The position numbers and the translations under genes were made by a program. Shown one piece after another: positions 9,065 through 17,141 of a stretch of 64,000 nt of DNA. The DNA is taken from positions 62,001 to 126,000 of the forward strand of contig OY781889.1 of NCBI GenBank assembly GCA_963677185.1. Reading direction: 5' to 3'. The notes beneath the pieces are model-generated. The model saw only the letters and a program-made list of their open reading frames with translations. It was not told the origin of the DNA and made no database searches. Within the stretch, counting starts at the first letter, position 1. Each line of letters begins with the position of its first letter. The DNA is from G963677185 sp963677185 (lineage in GTDB: Bacteria; Bacillota; Syntrophomonadia; Syntrophomonadales; Syntrophomonadaceae).

Positions 9065-9277
9065 ACGATGCACCTCCGCCAGAAATTAAATACAGGTTTA
9101 CTATTTATAATTATATATATAATAGCTAATTTCTGACAGCTTAAACAGTAAAAAGTTATTTTTCGATTGCTTTCGCGTCCGTGAGATTATATACCTTGCT
9201 CGTATTTTATTCTGCAGGGTTGAAAGGCGATTCTTGCGTTATAATAGGGAAGCACAATTTAGGAAGGCGGTCGTTTT

Positions 9278-10066
9278 ATGATTTTATTGCATGCACTGGT
9301 GTTAGGACTGGTTCAGGGGCTGGGCGAATTTCTCCCCATATCCAGTTCGGCTCACTTGATACTGGTGCCCTGGCTTTTTCAATGGGAAGATCCCGGTCTT
9401 GCTTTCGATGTGGCCCTGCACGTGGGCACCCTCCTGGCCGTAGCCATCTACTTCTGGAAAGACTGGATCGATTTGCTCATGGGCGGCTTAAAGGGGTTTG
9501 GAACAGCTTCGGGAAGGCTTTTCTGGTACCTGGTTGTAGCCTGTGTTCCTGGCGCCCTGATCGGGTATGCCCTGGAAAAACAGGCAGAAACGATATTCAG
9601 ATCCCCTTTATTAATTGCCTGTGCGCTCATAGTAATGGGATTAATCCTTTACCTGGTCGATAAAACCAGTGCCAAGACCACGGAAATAGAAGACATCAGC
9701 CTGAAAACCAGCTTACTGATCGGCCTTTCCCAGGCATTCGCCATTATTCCCGGCGTATCCCGCTCCGGCATAACTATGACCACCGGCCTGGCGCTGGGGC
9801 TTACCCGGGAAAGCGCAGCCCGCTTTTCATTCTTGCTGTCAGCTCCCATTATCCTTGGTGCGGCAGTGGTCAAACTTCCTGCTTTAGTGGCACAACCCGG
9901 TGCATTCAGCGTCGAATTCATGAGCGGCATGGCGGTGGCAGCGATCGCTGGTCTGGCCAGCATCCATTTTTTACTTAAATACCTGCAGACCGAAAGCTTC
10001 CTGCCCTTTGCCTGGTATCGCTTTATTCTGGGAGCTGCGGTTATAGCAGTATATTTCATCCGCTAA
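9278..10066 (+). CDS. uppP: Undecaprenyl-diphosphatase
   Basis: 262 aa, BacA/UppP family. It dephosphorylates undecaprenyl pyrophosphate to recycle the cell-wall lipid carrier. The two signature motifs are present: GLGEFLPISSSAH near residue 20 and GVSRSGITMTTGLALG near 160. There are about eight membrane helices. The start ATG follows AGGAAGGCGG. A TATAAT at about 9240 may be its -10 box. The 3' end overlaps the convergent AraC gene by 11 bases. Confidence 0.95.
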   Translation: MILLHALVLGLVQGLGEFLPISSSAHLILVPWLFQWEDPGLAFDVALHVGTLLAVAIYFWKDWIDLLMGGLKGFGTASGRLFWYLVVACVPGALIGYALEKQAETIFRSPLLIACALIVMGLILYLVDKTSAKTTEIEDISLKTSLLIGLSQAFAIIPGVSRSGITMTTGLALGLTRESAARFSFLLSAPIILGAAVVKLPALVAQPGAFSVEFMSGMAVAAIAGLASIHFLLKYLQTESFLPFAWYRFILGAAVIAVYFIR

Positions 10067-10943
10067 TCTGCAGAAATGAATCATGGTGCTGGGACTGTCC
10101 CGCCGATTCGTGACTCATCTCCAGGGCGTGCAGACTTTGGGCAAAACGGCCCGGCGTCATGCCGGTAGCTTTTTTGAACAAGCGGGTGAAATGCGCCTGA
10201 TCGCTGAAACCGGTGTTATAGGCAACTTCGCTCAAGCTCTGGCCCTTCCATAACATACTGCGTGCTTCCTTGACCCGCAGTTGCAACTGGTAGGCATGGG
10301 GCGGTAAGCCGTATTCCCGGTTAAAAGAGCGAATCAAATGATAGGCGCTAATGCCGCTATTCTCGGCCAGATCATCCACGCATATATGGCCGGCATAGTG
10401 TTCCTCCAGGTATTCACGGGCCCTGCTTACGGCAGGATTTGTGCGTCCGATATTATCCTGAAAGCGGTCAAATTCAGCGTGTCTTCCCGCCAGACAGGCC
10501 AGGGCCTGCACCAGGCGGCTTTCCGTCTCTAATAGGCTTTCAGGCTGTTCGACACTGTGGCATAATTCCAGAAGATGCCGGAATACAAGGGGATCGCGAA
10601 TCATAAGCTCGGGAAACACAATCCGCGGGGTAATTCCCAGGTTACGCCCGGACAATTCTTTCATGACCGCTTCATCCATGCACAGAACATGGTACGAAGT
10701 CTCGCGGTTCCAGCATTCGTGCACCTCTCCCGGATTAAGCGCAAAAACATCACCAGCCTCCAGAACATCGTTTCTGCCTTGCTTAATGAAGCGACGCTCT
10801 CCGCCTTCTATCGTTCCAAAAATATAACCATCATGGAAATGCCGGCCACAGGTTGAAGACACTGTGGTTCCCTTGATAAGCTCAATATTCGCTATATTGG
10901 AAATCTTCCAGAATACGATGTTCTGGCTTTTACTGCTATTCAT
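10056..10943 (-). CDS. AraC-family transcriptional regulator
   Basis: About 295 aa. An N-terminal cupin sensor (RHFHDGYIFGTIEGGERRF, LNPGEVHECWN) is followed by a C-terminal double helix-turn-helix with the AraC signature SEVAYNTGFSDQAHFTRLFKKATGMTPGRF (written here in parts: SEVAYNTGFSDQAHF, then RLFKKATGMTPG). It is probably a ligand-responsive activator. Neighbouring genes are a cupin (10987) and, further on, DJ-1. Start chosen at ATG 10943; a GTG two codons earlier is also possible. The target is unknown. Confidence 0.9.
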   Translation of the reverse strand: MNSSKSQNIVFWKISNIANIELIKGTTVSSTCGRHFHDGYIFGTIEGGERRFIKQGRNDVLEAGDVFALNPGEVHECWNRETSYHVLCMDEAVMKELSGRNLGITPRIVFPELMIRDPLVFRHLLELCHSVEQPESLLETESRLVQALACLAGRHAEFDRFQDNIGRTNPAVSRAREYLEEHYAGHICVDDLAENSGISAYHLIRSFNREYGLPPHAYQLQLRVKEARSMLWKGQSLSEVAYNTGFSDQAHFTRLFKKATGMTPGRFAQSLHALEMSHESAGQSQHHDSFLQISG

Positions 10944-10986
10944 GTTCACAAAGCCTCTTCTCCAGACGATGCTTAATTATAGCACT

Positions 10987-11376
10987 CTACAGCAGGGCTG
11001 GAATAAACTTGGCCAGGAAAAGCAGGCCTTCTTCACCGGCTTCTACGCTGTGCGGCATGCTTTGAGGAATAACCGCGCAGGTCCCCGCTTCATAACGAAG
11101 GCAGTCACCATCCAGGATGCAGCAACCCTTACCGTATGCCACCTCGTGGATTTCCCATTGTTCAGGATGGCTGTGATCCCCCAGGGATTTACCCGGTGCC
11201 ACTTCGACCATATGACAGCTGAAACGCCCGCCGGTATGCTCCGCCGTGATTAAATGCTTCAGGCGTACACCCTCAAAACGGGCATGCGGATGCCATTCCA
11301 GCAATTCAACATCCCTGACATTCTGCGGCCAAAAAAACAGGCCTCGCTCCAGTATCCGGCGCAATTCTTCGCTCAT
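10987..11376 (-). CDS. Cupin-domain protein
   Basis: 129 aa, single cupin. Motif 1 (GDHSHPEQWEIHEVAYG) and motif 2 (AGTCAVIPQSMPHSVEAG) supply His/Glu metal ligands. The N-terminal part describes a WHPHARFEGVRLKHL strand often seen in small sugar- or metal-binding cupins. Start chosen at ATG 11376, which has AGGTGG upstream, rather than the ATG 69 bases earlier. It sits just upstream of the AraC gene on the same strand (43-base gap), so the two may be cotranscribed. Function otherwise unknown. Confidence 0.85.
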   Translation of the reverse strand: MSEELRRILERGLFFWPQNVRDVELLEWHPHARFEGVRLKHLITAEHTGGRFSCHMVEVAPGKSLGDHSHPEQWEIHEVAYGKGCCILDGDCLRYEAGTCAVIPQSMPHSVEAGEEGLLFLAKFIPALL

Positions 11377-11555
11377 TACTATCCACCTCTTTTCCCTATA
11401 TGTCTGCTGTTCAGTATAACCAATCGGCAGCGCCCGGTCTTGCACATTATTGCTCTTTCGCCAGGTATTCTTCAGACCGGACGAGCAGTTGCATCAGGAT
11501 TGACATACTCCCCCGGCTTCAGACATTATGGAAAGATAGCGAAGGAGATGTTTGA

Positions 11556-12134
11556 ATGAAAACCGTTTTATTGCTATTAGCCCAGGGATTTGAATGTTAT
11601 GAAGCGAGTGTCTTTATCGATGTTATCGGCTGGAATCTTACTGATGGTGATGGAAGCACCAATCTGGTCAGTGCTGGTCTGCGGAAACAGATTGCCAGTT
11701 CCTTTAATCAGAAACTCACGGTTGATTTGACACTTGAACAAATATCAGTATACGATTATGCTGCGCTGGCCGTACCGGGCGGTTTTGAAGAATATGGATT
11801 CTATACGGATGCTTACGACGAGTGTTTTCTAAATGTTATCCGTGAATTTCATTGTCAGAGTAAACCCATCGCCTCTGTATGTGTAGGAGCTTTGCCTGTG
11901 GCGAAAAGCGGCATACTTAACGGACGCCGCGCTACCACATATAGCTCCAAGCTGCGCCGGAATCAACTGCGCGAACTGGGAGCAAACATTATCGATCAGC
12001 CGGTTGTCGTGGACGACAATATAATCAGCTGCTGGAATCCAGGTTCTGCCGTTGATGTGGCGTTCATCCTGCTTGAGAAACTAACATCATCAGAAAATGC
12101 GTTGAACATCAGAACCTGCATGGGTTTTGCCTGA
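11556..12134 (+). CDS. DJ-1/PfpI family protein
   Basis: 192 aa. It begins MKTVLLLLAQGFECYEASVFIDV, as in the DJ-1/ThiJ family, with the conserved acidic residue at GFE and the nucleophile-elbow cysteine in IASVCVGALPVAKSG. C-terminal motif RRATTYSS. Members act as glyoxalases, chaperone-like or oxidative-stress proteins; which one cannot be said here. A strong ribosome site (GAAGGAGA) precedes the ATG. Confidence 0.9.
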   Translation: MKTVLLLLAQGFECYEASVFIDVIGWNLTDGDGSTNLVSAGLRKQIASSFNQKLTVDLTLEQISVYDYAALAVPGGFEEYGFYTDAYDECFLNVIREFHCQSKPIASVCVGALPVAKSGILNGRRATTYSSKLRRNQLRELGANIIDQPVVVDDNIISCWNPGSAVDVAFILLEKLTSSENALNIRTCMGFA

Positions 12135-12614
12135 CCCATAGATAGGCTTTGCATATATTTATTATATATTTTTATCCATATATACTTAGGTATATTTACC
12201 AATATATAGTACTAATATTGCAATTATTTAATCCATAAATGGTTATAACGTGTCTACGCCTTCTCCGGTCATCGATAGACAACTGCAACCAGGCGTTCGC
12301 CTGCCTCACAAAGACAAATTGCTGGATCTGATCACGGATTCGCGTTAATCGTTTATAATTATGGCAAAGTGGCGAAGATTTGTATGAGGCTATCGCCGAT
12401 CTTAAGCATCCATTGATGTCGAACTTCTATTTTTCATATTCGGTTTGCTGCTTTCCTCGCTGTTAACGGTGTTGTGGACGATTACATTTCTTAAGACGGC
12501 GGCTGGTGTTATCAATGGACGTTTGCTGGCACCGTCGGGAAATCCTCCCTTGCCTGCAAAATGAGCTCATCAGCTTCTATTATGCTTCTGTTCCATTGCC
12601 AGAACTCAGACAAG
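12135..12614. other. Gap with decayed sequence, no intact gene
   Basis: AT-rich at first, then GC content rises from about 12240. A short plus-strand frame at 12403-12564 encodes a membrane-helix-like stretch (FFIFGLLLSSLLTVLW) but has no credible start and is closed upstream. It may be a frameshifted gene remnant. Confidence 0.3.
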
Positions 12615-12764
12615 CTATTCCGAATCCAGTCTAACCAATACCGCTTTTAAGGCTTCGCAATCCTTGCATCCGCTTTCTGCACCGCCCTTTTCACAGGTTT
12701 CCAGACAGTGATTGATAGACATTTTTAGTAGTCCGACTTCCTTTTCCGTTAATGTAATGTTCAT
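12615..12764 (-). CDS. 49-aa cysteine-containing protein
   Basis: The small protein MNITLTEKEVGLLKMSINHC... has CxxxC, then C and CxxC (HCLETCEKGG, GCKDCEALK), which suggests metal binding. A strong ribosome site AGGGGAGGG precedes the ATG. It is transcribed divergently from the methyltransferase/radical SAM operon across a 260-base intergenic region containing a CsoR-type palindrome, so it may belong to the same response. The family is not recognised by name. Confidence 0.65.
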   Translation of the reverse strand: MNITLTEKEVGLLKMSINHCLETCEKGGAESGCKDCEALKAVLVRLDSE

Positions 12765-12920
12765 AACTCATCCCTCCCCTAAATAGTACCCGACAAAAAT
12801 GCTGTATATTAAGGATTATAACAGTGTAATCCTAATGCTTCTATCAAATATAACATCTGGTATAGCGGGCATTCGTGACTGCCTGGATAATAAATCTCAA
12901 GAGAATGCCTGATATAAATA

Positions 12921-12977
12921 TTGCCAATTTCAATCAAGTTAATTATAATAGCAATATACCCCCCGGGGGTATATTGC
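12921..12977 (+). promoter_or_regulatory. Sigma-70 promoter with CsoR/CstR-type operator
   Basis: -35 TTGCCA (12921-12926), a 17-base spacer, -10 TATAAT (12944-12949). Immediately downstream, 12951-12977 is a perfect 13-bp inverted repeat gcaataTACCCCC / GGGGGTAtattgc around one base. TACCC...GGGTA palindromes are the known operators of CsoR-family repressors (Cu, Ni, persulfide, formaldehyde). It covers the expected transcription start of the methyltransferase operon. Confidence 0.8.
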
Positions 12978-13024
12978 TTGACCCGTCAACAAATTAAGTA
13001 GTCGGCATAACGAGGTGAGTGTAT

Positions 13025-13648
13025 ATGAGCGTAATTTCAGAGGCTGTTCAAGGGAGGTACCGGCAAGAAACCGAGACGAAATGCTTGGGATGCGGGCAAG
13101 TGATTGACGCGCTCAATCTGCAGCCAGGCCAAGTAATTCTTGATCTCGGATGTGGCGCTGGTGTCGAAACCATTCAGGCCGCCATGCTGGTCGGCCCCTC
13201 TGGCAAGGCGGTCGGCCTGGATTTGACCGACGAGATGCTAAAACAGGCAATTGGCCGGGCCCAATCCCAGAAACTCGACAATGTCAGTTTCGTCAGGGGC
13301 GACATAGAAAATCTGCCCTTTTCGAACAACACTTTCAACGCTGTACAGAGTAACTGCGTTATTAACCATGCACCCAACAAGGCGCTAGTTTTTAGTGAGA
13401 TTTTCCGGGTCCTCAAACCAGGCGGGCGCTTTGTTATAGCTGATGCCGTCAGCAAACTGCCGCTTCCAAATTTTATAAAGGATGATCCGGCTGAGTGGGC
13501 TGCCTGTTTTGGCGGTGCGGTTACCGAGGAGGAGTACCTGAACAGCATTACCCGGGCTGGTTTTAGTTATATTGAGATCCTCCACCGTCGCGAGTACTTA
13601 AAGAATGGGTATGATTTCATAAGCTTGACTATTCAGGCTTTGAAATAG
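13025..13648 (+). CDS. SAM-dependent methyltransferase (ArsM/UbiE-like)
   Basis: 207 aa, class I methyltransferase. SAM-binding motif I is VILDLGCGAGVETIQAA, followed by GLDLTDEML, GDIENLPF and VLKPGGRFVIAD. The N-terminal CLGCG and the overall pattern recall arsenite methyltransferase relatives, but the full ArsM cysteine set is not evident. Start at ATG 13025 with GAGGTG upstream; the GTG at 13019 is inside that site. First gene of an operon with a Cys-rich peptide, a radical SAM maturase, a thioredoxin and a ferredoxin-type membrane protein. It may methylate the peptide or a metal(loid). Confidence 0.85.
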   Translation: MSVISEAVQGRYRQETETKCLGCGQVIDALNLQPGQVILDLGCGAGVETIQAAMLVGPSGKAVGLDLTDEMLKQAIGRAQSQKLDNVSFVRGDIENLPFSNNTFNAVQSNCVINHAPNKALVFSEIFRVLKPGGRFVIADAVSKLPLPNFIKDDPAEWAACFGGAVTEEEYLNSITRAGFSYIEILHRREYLKNGYDFISLTIQALK

Positions 13649-13690
13649 ATGTGTTATTACGGCGATTACAAACGTTAGGGGGTGAAATGG

Positions 13691-13813
13691 GTGAAACCGG
13701 TAAACAAAAAGGATAGCGGGGACAGCAAGAAGGCTGTAGCCTGCTGTAAAGCAACCAAGACAGCCCAATGCTGCTCCAAATCCTCCAAAATAGTGGCCGG
13801 GTGCCACGACTAG
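13691..13813 (+). CDS. 40-aa Cys-rich peptide, candidate radical-SAM RiPP precursor
   Basis: GTG start with AGGGGG 8 bases upstream. The 40-aa product has a charged leader (MKPVNKKDSGDSKK) and a core with two CC pairs and a final Cys: AVACCKATKTAQCC then SKSSKIVAGCHD. It lies 101 bases before a radical SAM/SPASM gene, the classic position of precursor peptides of thioether- or otherwise modified RiPPs. An earlier in-frame GTG (13682) is possible but overlaps the ribosome site. Alternatively it could be a small metal-binding peptide. Function is inferred from context only. Confidence 0.7.
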   Translation: MKPVNKKDSGDSKKAVACCKATKTAQCCSKSSKIVAGCHD

Positions 13814-13838
13814 GCGGGAGGGGCCGAACAACTCCTGA

Positions 13839-13883
13839 CCGGCTGGCAGGGCTGCCTATCCTGTAGGACGGCGCCCTGTCCGG
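13839..13883 (+). terminator. Attenuator-like hairpin between peptide and maturase
   Basis: The stem CCGG (4-base bulge) CAGGGC pairs with GCCCTG T CCGG and is followed by ATTGTTTCTT. A weak terminator here would give excess precursor over maturase, as is common in RiPP operons. Confidence 0.45.
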
Positions 13884-13914
13884 ATTGTTTCTTCAGGATT
13901 GAAAGGATAAACTG

Positions 13915-15342
13915 ATGCGATATGCGGCAAATAACATCTTCATCCCTCTTTCAGGCGTTCCGGCCACCGGCTATGCCATAATGAACCCTATGTCAGGCAG
14001 TTTCGACTTATTAAGCGCTGCGGAATACGCGGAAATAATGGCGGGCCGGCCTGAAACCCTGGCTCCAGACCTGTCCGCATATATGCTGGAACGTGGATAC
14101 GTTTTCAACACCGAAGCAGAAGAGCAGACGCTCCGCGAGGCAAGATGGCAGGATTTCCAGGCGGAAATCGCAGACACTCAGGTGCAACTCATGCTTATCC
14201 CGTCCTATGGGTGCAATCTGGACTGCGCCTATTGTTATCAGTCAGCCGGGCAAGCCGCTCATGATTTGATTAGCCTGGAGACGGTGGAAGCATTTTTCCG
14301 TTATTCCGAAAAGAATTTCGCCACCCTGCCGCGTAAGCCCTTTATAACACTTTTTGGCGGGGAACCATTAATCAATACGAAACCACACCGCCGGGTGATT
14401 GAACAAATTGTCAATGGATGCAATAGATATGGGTACGAATTGGCCGCAGTCACCAATGGCTACGACCTGGCCGAATATTTGGACATTTTGAGCCCGGCTT
14501 CGATTAAGGAAATTCAGGTTACCCTGGACGGCACCCGCGAGCACCATAACAGCCGCCGCTCCACACGCAACGGAAAAGGATCCTTTGACCGGATAGTCTC
14601 CGGTATTGATGCGGCAATAGAAAAAGGCTATGCCATTAATTTGCGGACCGTGATCGACCAGGAAAACATGGCAGGACTGACCGGTCTGGCCCGCTTTGCA
14701 GAAGAAAAAGGATGGCTGGATTTACCGGCTGATCGATTTAAGACCCAGATCGGCCGCAATTATGAGCTTTTTGACTGTTATGCCAAACCTCATCAATTAA
14801 TGTCCCAGGCTGAACTATGGAGGGATTTTGCCCTCCTGGCTGCCCGCGAACCCCTGGTGAGGAAATTTCACCGGCCTGAATTCAAGGGCATTCGCCATTT
14901 AGTTGATAGTGGCGAGATGTACATGGCCAGCTTCGACACGTGCCCGGCAGCCAAGACCGAGTGGGTCTTCGATCTTTACGGCGATATTTACGGATGCACG
15001 GCAAGTTGCGGCCGTTCCGAGTTCAAGCTGGGCCAGTTTTATCCTATAGATGAATTGCATACCGCAGTCGTTGACCAGTGGCGAACGCGTAATGTTAATA
15101 ATATTGAGGAATGCCGTGCATGCAAATACAATGTAGTGTGCGGCGGCGGCTGCGGTGTAATCGCCGCCCGCAGAACCGGCCGAATCCTGGCTCCTGATTG
15201 CCGGCCGATTCAACAAATACTGGAGACCGGAGTTCATTACTACTGCAGCGAATTACAGGCTATGGCGGAACAACCCGGCCAAGCGATTGAAAGCACCTGC
15301 TGCGGAAACAGTGGGGGAGCGATTCCAATAGACTTACCGTAA
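13915..15342 (+). CDS. Radical SAM/SPASM peptide maturase
   Basis: 475 aa. The N-terminal ~90 residues resemble the leader-binding regions of peptide maturases. The radical SAM cluster motif is CNLDCAYCYQ (CxxxCxxC), followed by TLFGGEPL and VTNGYDL. The C-terminus has a SPASM-type Cys set (CPAAKTEWVF, GCTASCGR, ECRACKYNVVCGGGCG, then DCRP and YYC) that would hold auxiliary 4Fe-4S clusters. Enzymes of this type install Cys-derived thioethers or related links in ribosomal peptides. The likely substrate is the 40-aa Cys-rich peptide just upstream. RBS AAAGGATAA before the ATG. The modification type cannot be predicted from sequence. Confidence 0.88.
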   Translation: MRYAANNIFIPLSGVPATGYAIMNPMSGSFDLLSAAEYAEIMAGRPETLAPDLSAYMLERGYVFNTEAEEQTLREARWQDFQAEIADTQVQLMLIPSYGCNLDCAYCYQSAGQAAHDLISLETVEAFFRYSEKNFATLPRKPFITLFGGEPLINTKPHRRVIEQIVNGCNRYGYELAAVTNGYDLAEYLDILSPASIKEIQVTLDGTREHHNSRRSTRNGKGSFDRIVSGIDAAIEKGYAINLRTVIDQENMAGLTGLARFAEEKGWLDLPADRFKTQIGRNYELFDCYAKPHQLMSQAELWRDFALLAAREPLVRKFHRPEFKGIRHLVDSGEMYMASFDTCPAAKTEWVFDLYGDIYGCTASCGRSEFKLGQFYPIDELHTAVVDQWRTRNVNNIEECRACKYNVVCGGGCGVIAARRTGRILAPDCRPIQQILETGVHYYCSELQAMAEQPGQAIESTCCGNSGGAIPIDLP

Positions 15343-15383
15343 GGGAACTGGCAACAAGTGCCAACGGAAAGGAGATTTTCTTG

Positions 15384-15758
15384 ATGAGTGAAAACATTGA
15401 ATATATAGATGCCGGACAATTTGAGTATAAAGTGATACAGAGTCAAGCTCCGGTCATTGTTGACTTTTTTTCCGAGGACTGCCCACCCTGTGAAGTCCTG
15501 GCGCCAATTTATGAGAAGCTTGCCGGCAAATACGGTAACTATATAAAATTTATTAAAATCCACCGCCAGAATAATCGTGAACTCGCCCTTAATCTCGGCA
15601 TAAGCAGCAGCCCAACCCTTCTGTTCTTCCAAAATGGCCAGGAAATCGGGGAACGGTTGAACGGCTTCATGAACAAGCCACAGGTGATAACAGCGGCTTG
15701 TGATGGCGCTGTGGCAGGGGTCATGGCTGAAAAATACCTGATGAGCCTGAAACAATGA
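15384..15758 (+). CDS. Thioredoxin-like protein
   Basis: 124 aa with a thioredoxin fold: VIVDFFSEDCPPCEVLAPIYEKLA with active site CPPC (rather than CGPC), then the cis-Pro region SSSPTLLFFQNGQ. Start at ATG 15384 (AAAGGAG 9 bases upstream); a TTG precedes it. Part of the radical SAM operon, where it could reduce cysteines of the peptide or supply electrons. CPPC changes the redox potential relative to standard thioredoxins. No selenocysteine here. Confidence 0.88.
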   Translation: MSENIEYIDAGQFEYKVIQSQAPVIVDFFSEDCPPCEVLAPIYEKLAGKYGNYIKFIKIHRQNNRELALNLGISSSPTLLFFQNGQEIGERLNGFMNKPQVITAACDGAVAGVMAEKYLMSLKQ

Positions 15759-15801
15759 CAGCAGATTCGATGACCATATTGAAAGAAGGAGCGTGACCGC
15801 G

Positions 15802-16968
15802 ATGCAATATGATAAAGCTGATAAAAAGCAGCAGAACAGCACCCGAAACATTCGTCTGGGAATTCTAGTGACAATCCTTCTGCTGATGACATCTCTTGGG
15901 GCTATGCATCAGTTGATTGGAGCTGGCAGCGTACCTAGCGTTGATGCACTCTGTCCTTTTGGCGGCATCGAAGCCTTCTACACTTTAGTGTCCAGTGGCG
16001 TCATGCTGAAACGGATTGCGTTCAGCAGCTTCATTTTATTTATTGCGACGCTAATTGCCGCTTTGTTATTTAAGCGCGCTTTTTGCGGGCAAATCTGCCC
16101 GCTGGGGACCCTGCAAGAACTGATGGGGATGCTGGGCAGCCGTATATTGAAGCAAAAGCAGCAGGTGCCTTTAAGTGCCGATAAAGGCGCCCGCTATATC
16201 AAATACCTGGTGCTGCTGCTGGTCATAGTCTTCTCCGCCATCACCGGCGAACTGGTGCTGCGTCCATATGATCCCTGGGTGGCCTGGCAGCACCTGACCA
16301 GCACAGATCTGTTAAACAGCTTTGCCTGGGGTTTGGGCATCCTGGCAGCGACTTTACTGGGTTCGGTTTTTGTCAGCCGGGTTTTTTGCCGGTATCTATG
16401 CCCGATGGGAGGCTTTTTAGCACTGGTTTATCCCCTGGGGCGCTTCGGCATAGTTCGAAAAGAAAAGACCTGCATAAAATGCAAGATCTGCAATCGCGAG
16501 TGTCCAATGGGTATTGATATCATGTCGGTTGAACGAGTGAAATCGCCGGAATGCATCGGGTGTAACACATGTATCAATGTGTGCCCTGTCAAAGATACCA
16601 TGGTTATTGAAGAGCCGGGGGGAAAGTCCGTTTCATCCCGGACATTCATGGCGGCTGTGCTGGCCATTTTCTTGTTGACGATAGGCATTACGACTGCAAC
16701 CGGGCAGTTCGAATGGAAAAGCGCCTCACTGCAGCAGGAAATTTCAAAAAGCGGCAACTTCGACTCATCGCAGATTAAAGGCCGGATGACCATCCAGGAA
16801 GTGGCTGATGCCACAGGTATACCTGCGGAAGCATTCAAGGCCGAATTTAAAATTGAAGACAAGGATTTAACCACACCGATGAAGGATCTGCAACCTCTTT
16901 ATGGATTCGAAGCTGAAGAGGTCCGAGTCTTTGTGGACAAATACCTGTCCGAACATGCTGAAAAATAA
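15802..16968 (+). CDS. NapH-like 4Fe-4S membrane protein with C-terminal helical domain
   Basis: 388 aa. Membrane helices carry CPFGGIEAFY, FCGQICPLGTLQ and FCRYLCPMGGF. Two cytoplasmic 4Fe-4S clusters follow (CIKCKICNRECP and CIGCNTCINVCP). After another helix, an exported domain begins GRMTIQEVADATGIPAEAF. That domain is shared with the small membrane protein at 5535. Last gene of the radical SAM operon, suggesting electron transfer between membrane and the peptide/thioredoxin. Start at ATG 15802 with AAGGAG. Compared with the NapH-like protein at 3995 it lacks the N-terminal Ig-like domain. Confidence 0.87.
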   Translation: MQYDKADKKQQNSTRNIRLGILVTILLLMTSLGAMHQLIGAGSVPSVDALCPFGGIEAFYTLVSSGVMLKRIAFSSFILFIATLIAALLFKRAFCGQICPLGTLQELMGMLGSRILKQKQQVPLSADKGARYIKYLVLLLVIVFSAITGELVLRPYDPWVAWQHLTSTDLLNSFAWGLGILAATLLGSVFVSRVFCRYLCPMGGFLALVYPLGRFGIVRKEKTCIKCKICNRECPMGIDIMSVERVKSPECIGCNTCINVCPVKDTMVIEEPGGKSVSSRTFMAAVLAIFLLTIGITTATGQFEWKSASLQQEISKSGNFDSSQIKGRMTIQEVADATGIPAEAFKAEFKIEDKDLTTPMKDLQPLYGFEAEEVRVFVDKYLSEHAEK

Positions 16969-17013
16969 CCGGGCGGAAACCCTATTTTACCTTTAACCGT
17001 TGAAGCTTTGTAT

Positions 17014-17039
17014 AAAAAAATGCCCGCTTTACAGCGGGC
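17014..17039 (-). terminator. Rho-independent terminator of the Mrp/MinD gene cluster
   Basis: On the minus strand GCCCGC-TGTAAA-GCGGGC is followed by seven T. It lies about 100 bases past the stop of the Mrp-like gene. Confidence 0.85.
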
Positions 17040-17141
17040 TATCCATTCGTTAGGGACTTATTGGTAAATAAAACACAAAAGAGGGCCGTTTACGGAGGGG
17101 TATTGTATGCTTCTATGATCTTGGATTATTATTGTATTCTT

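Noticed and set aside
10080..10100. GGGACTGTCCC near the 3' end of the AraC gene as another GGGACGGT palindrome
   Set aside because: Short, lies in coding sequence, and the core does not match the other three elements.
12403..12564. Short frame with one strong hydrophobic helix
   Set aside because: No plausible start or ribosome site; closed upstream by TAA. Mentioned only as possible remnant.
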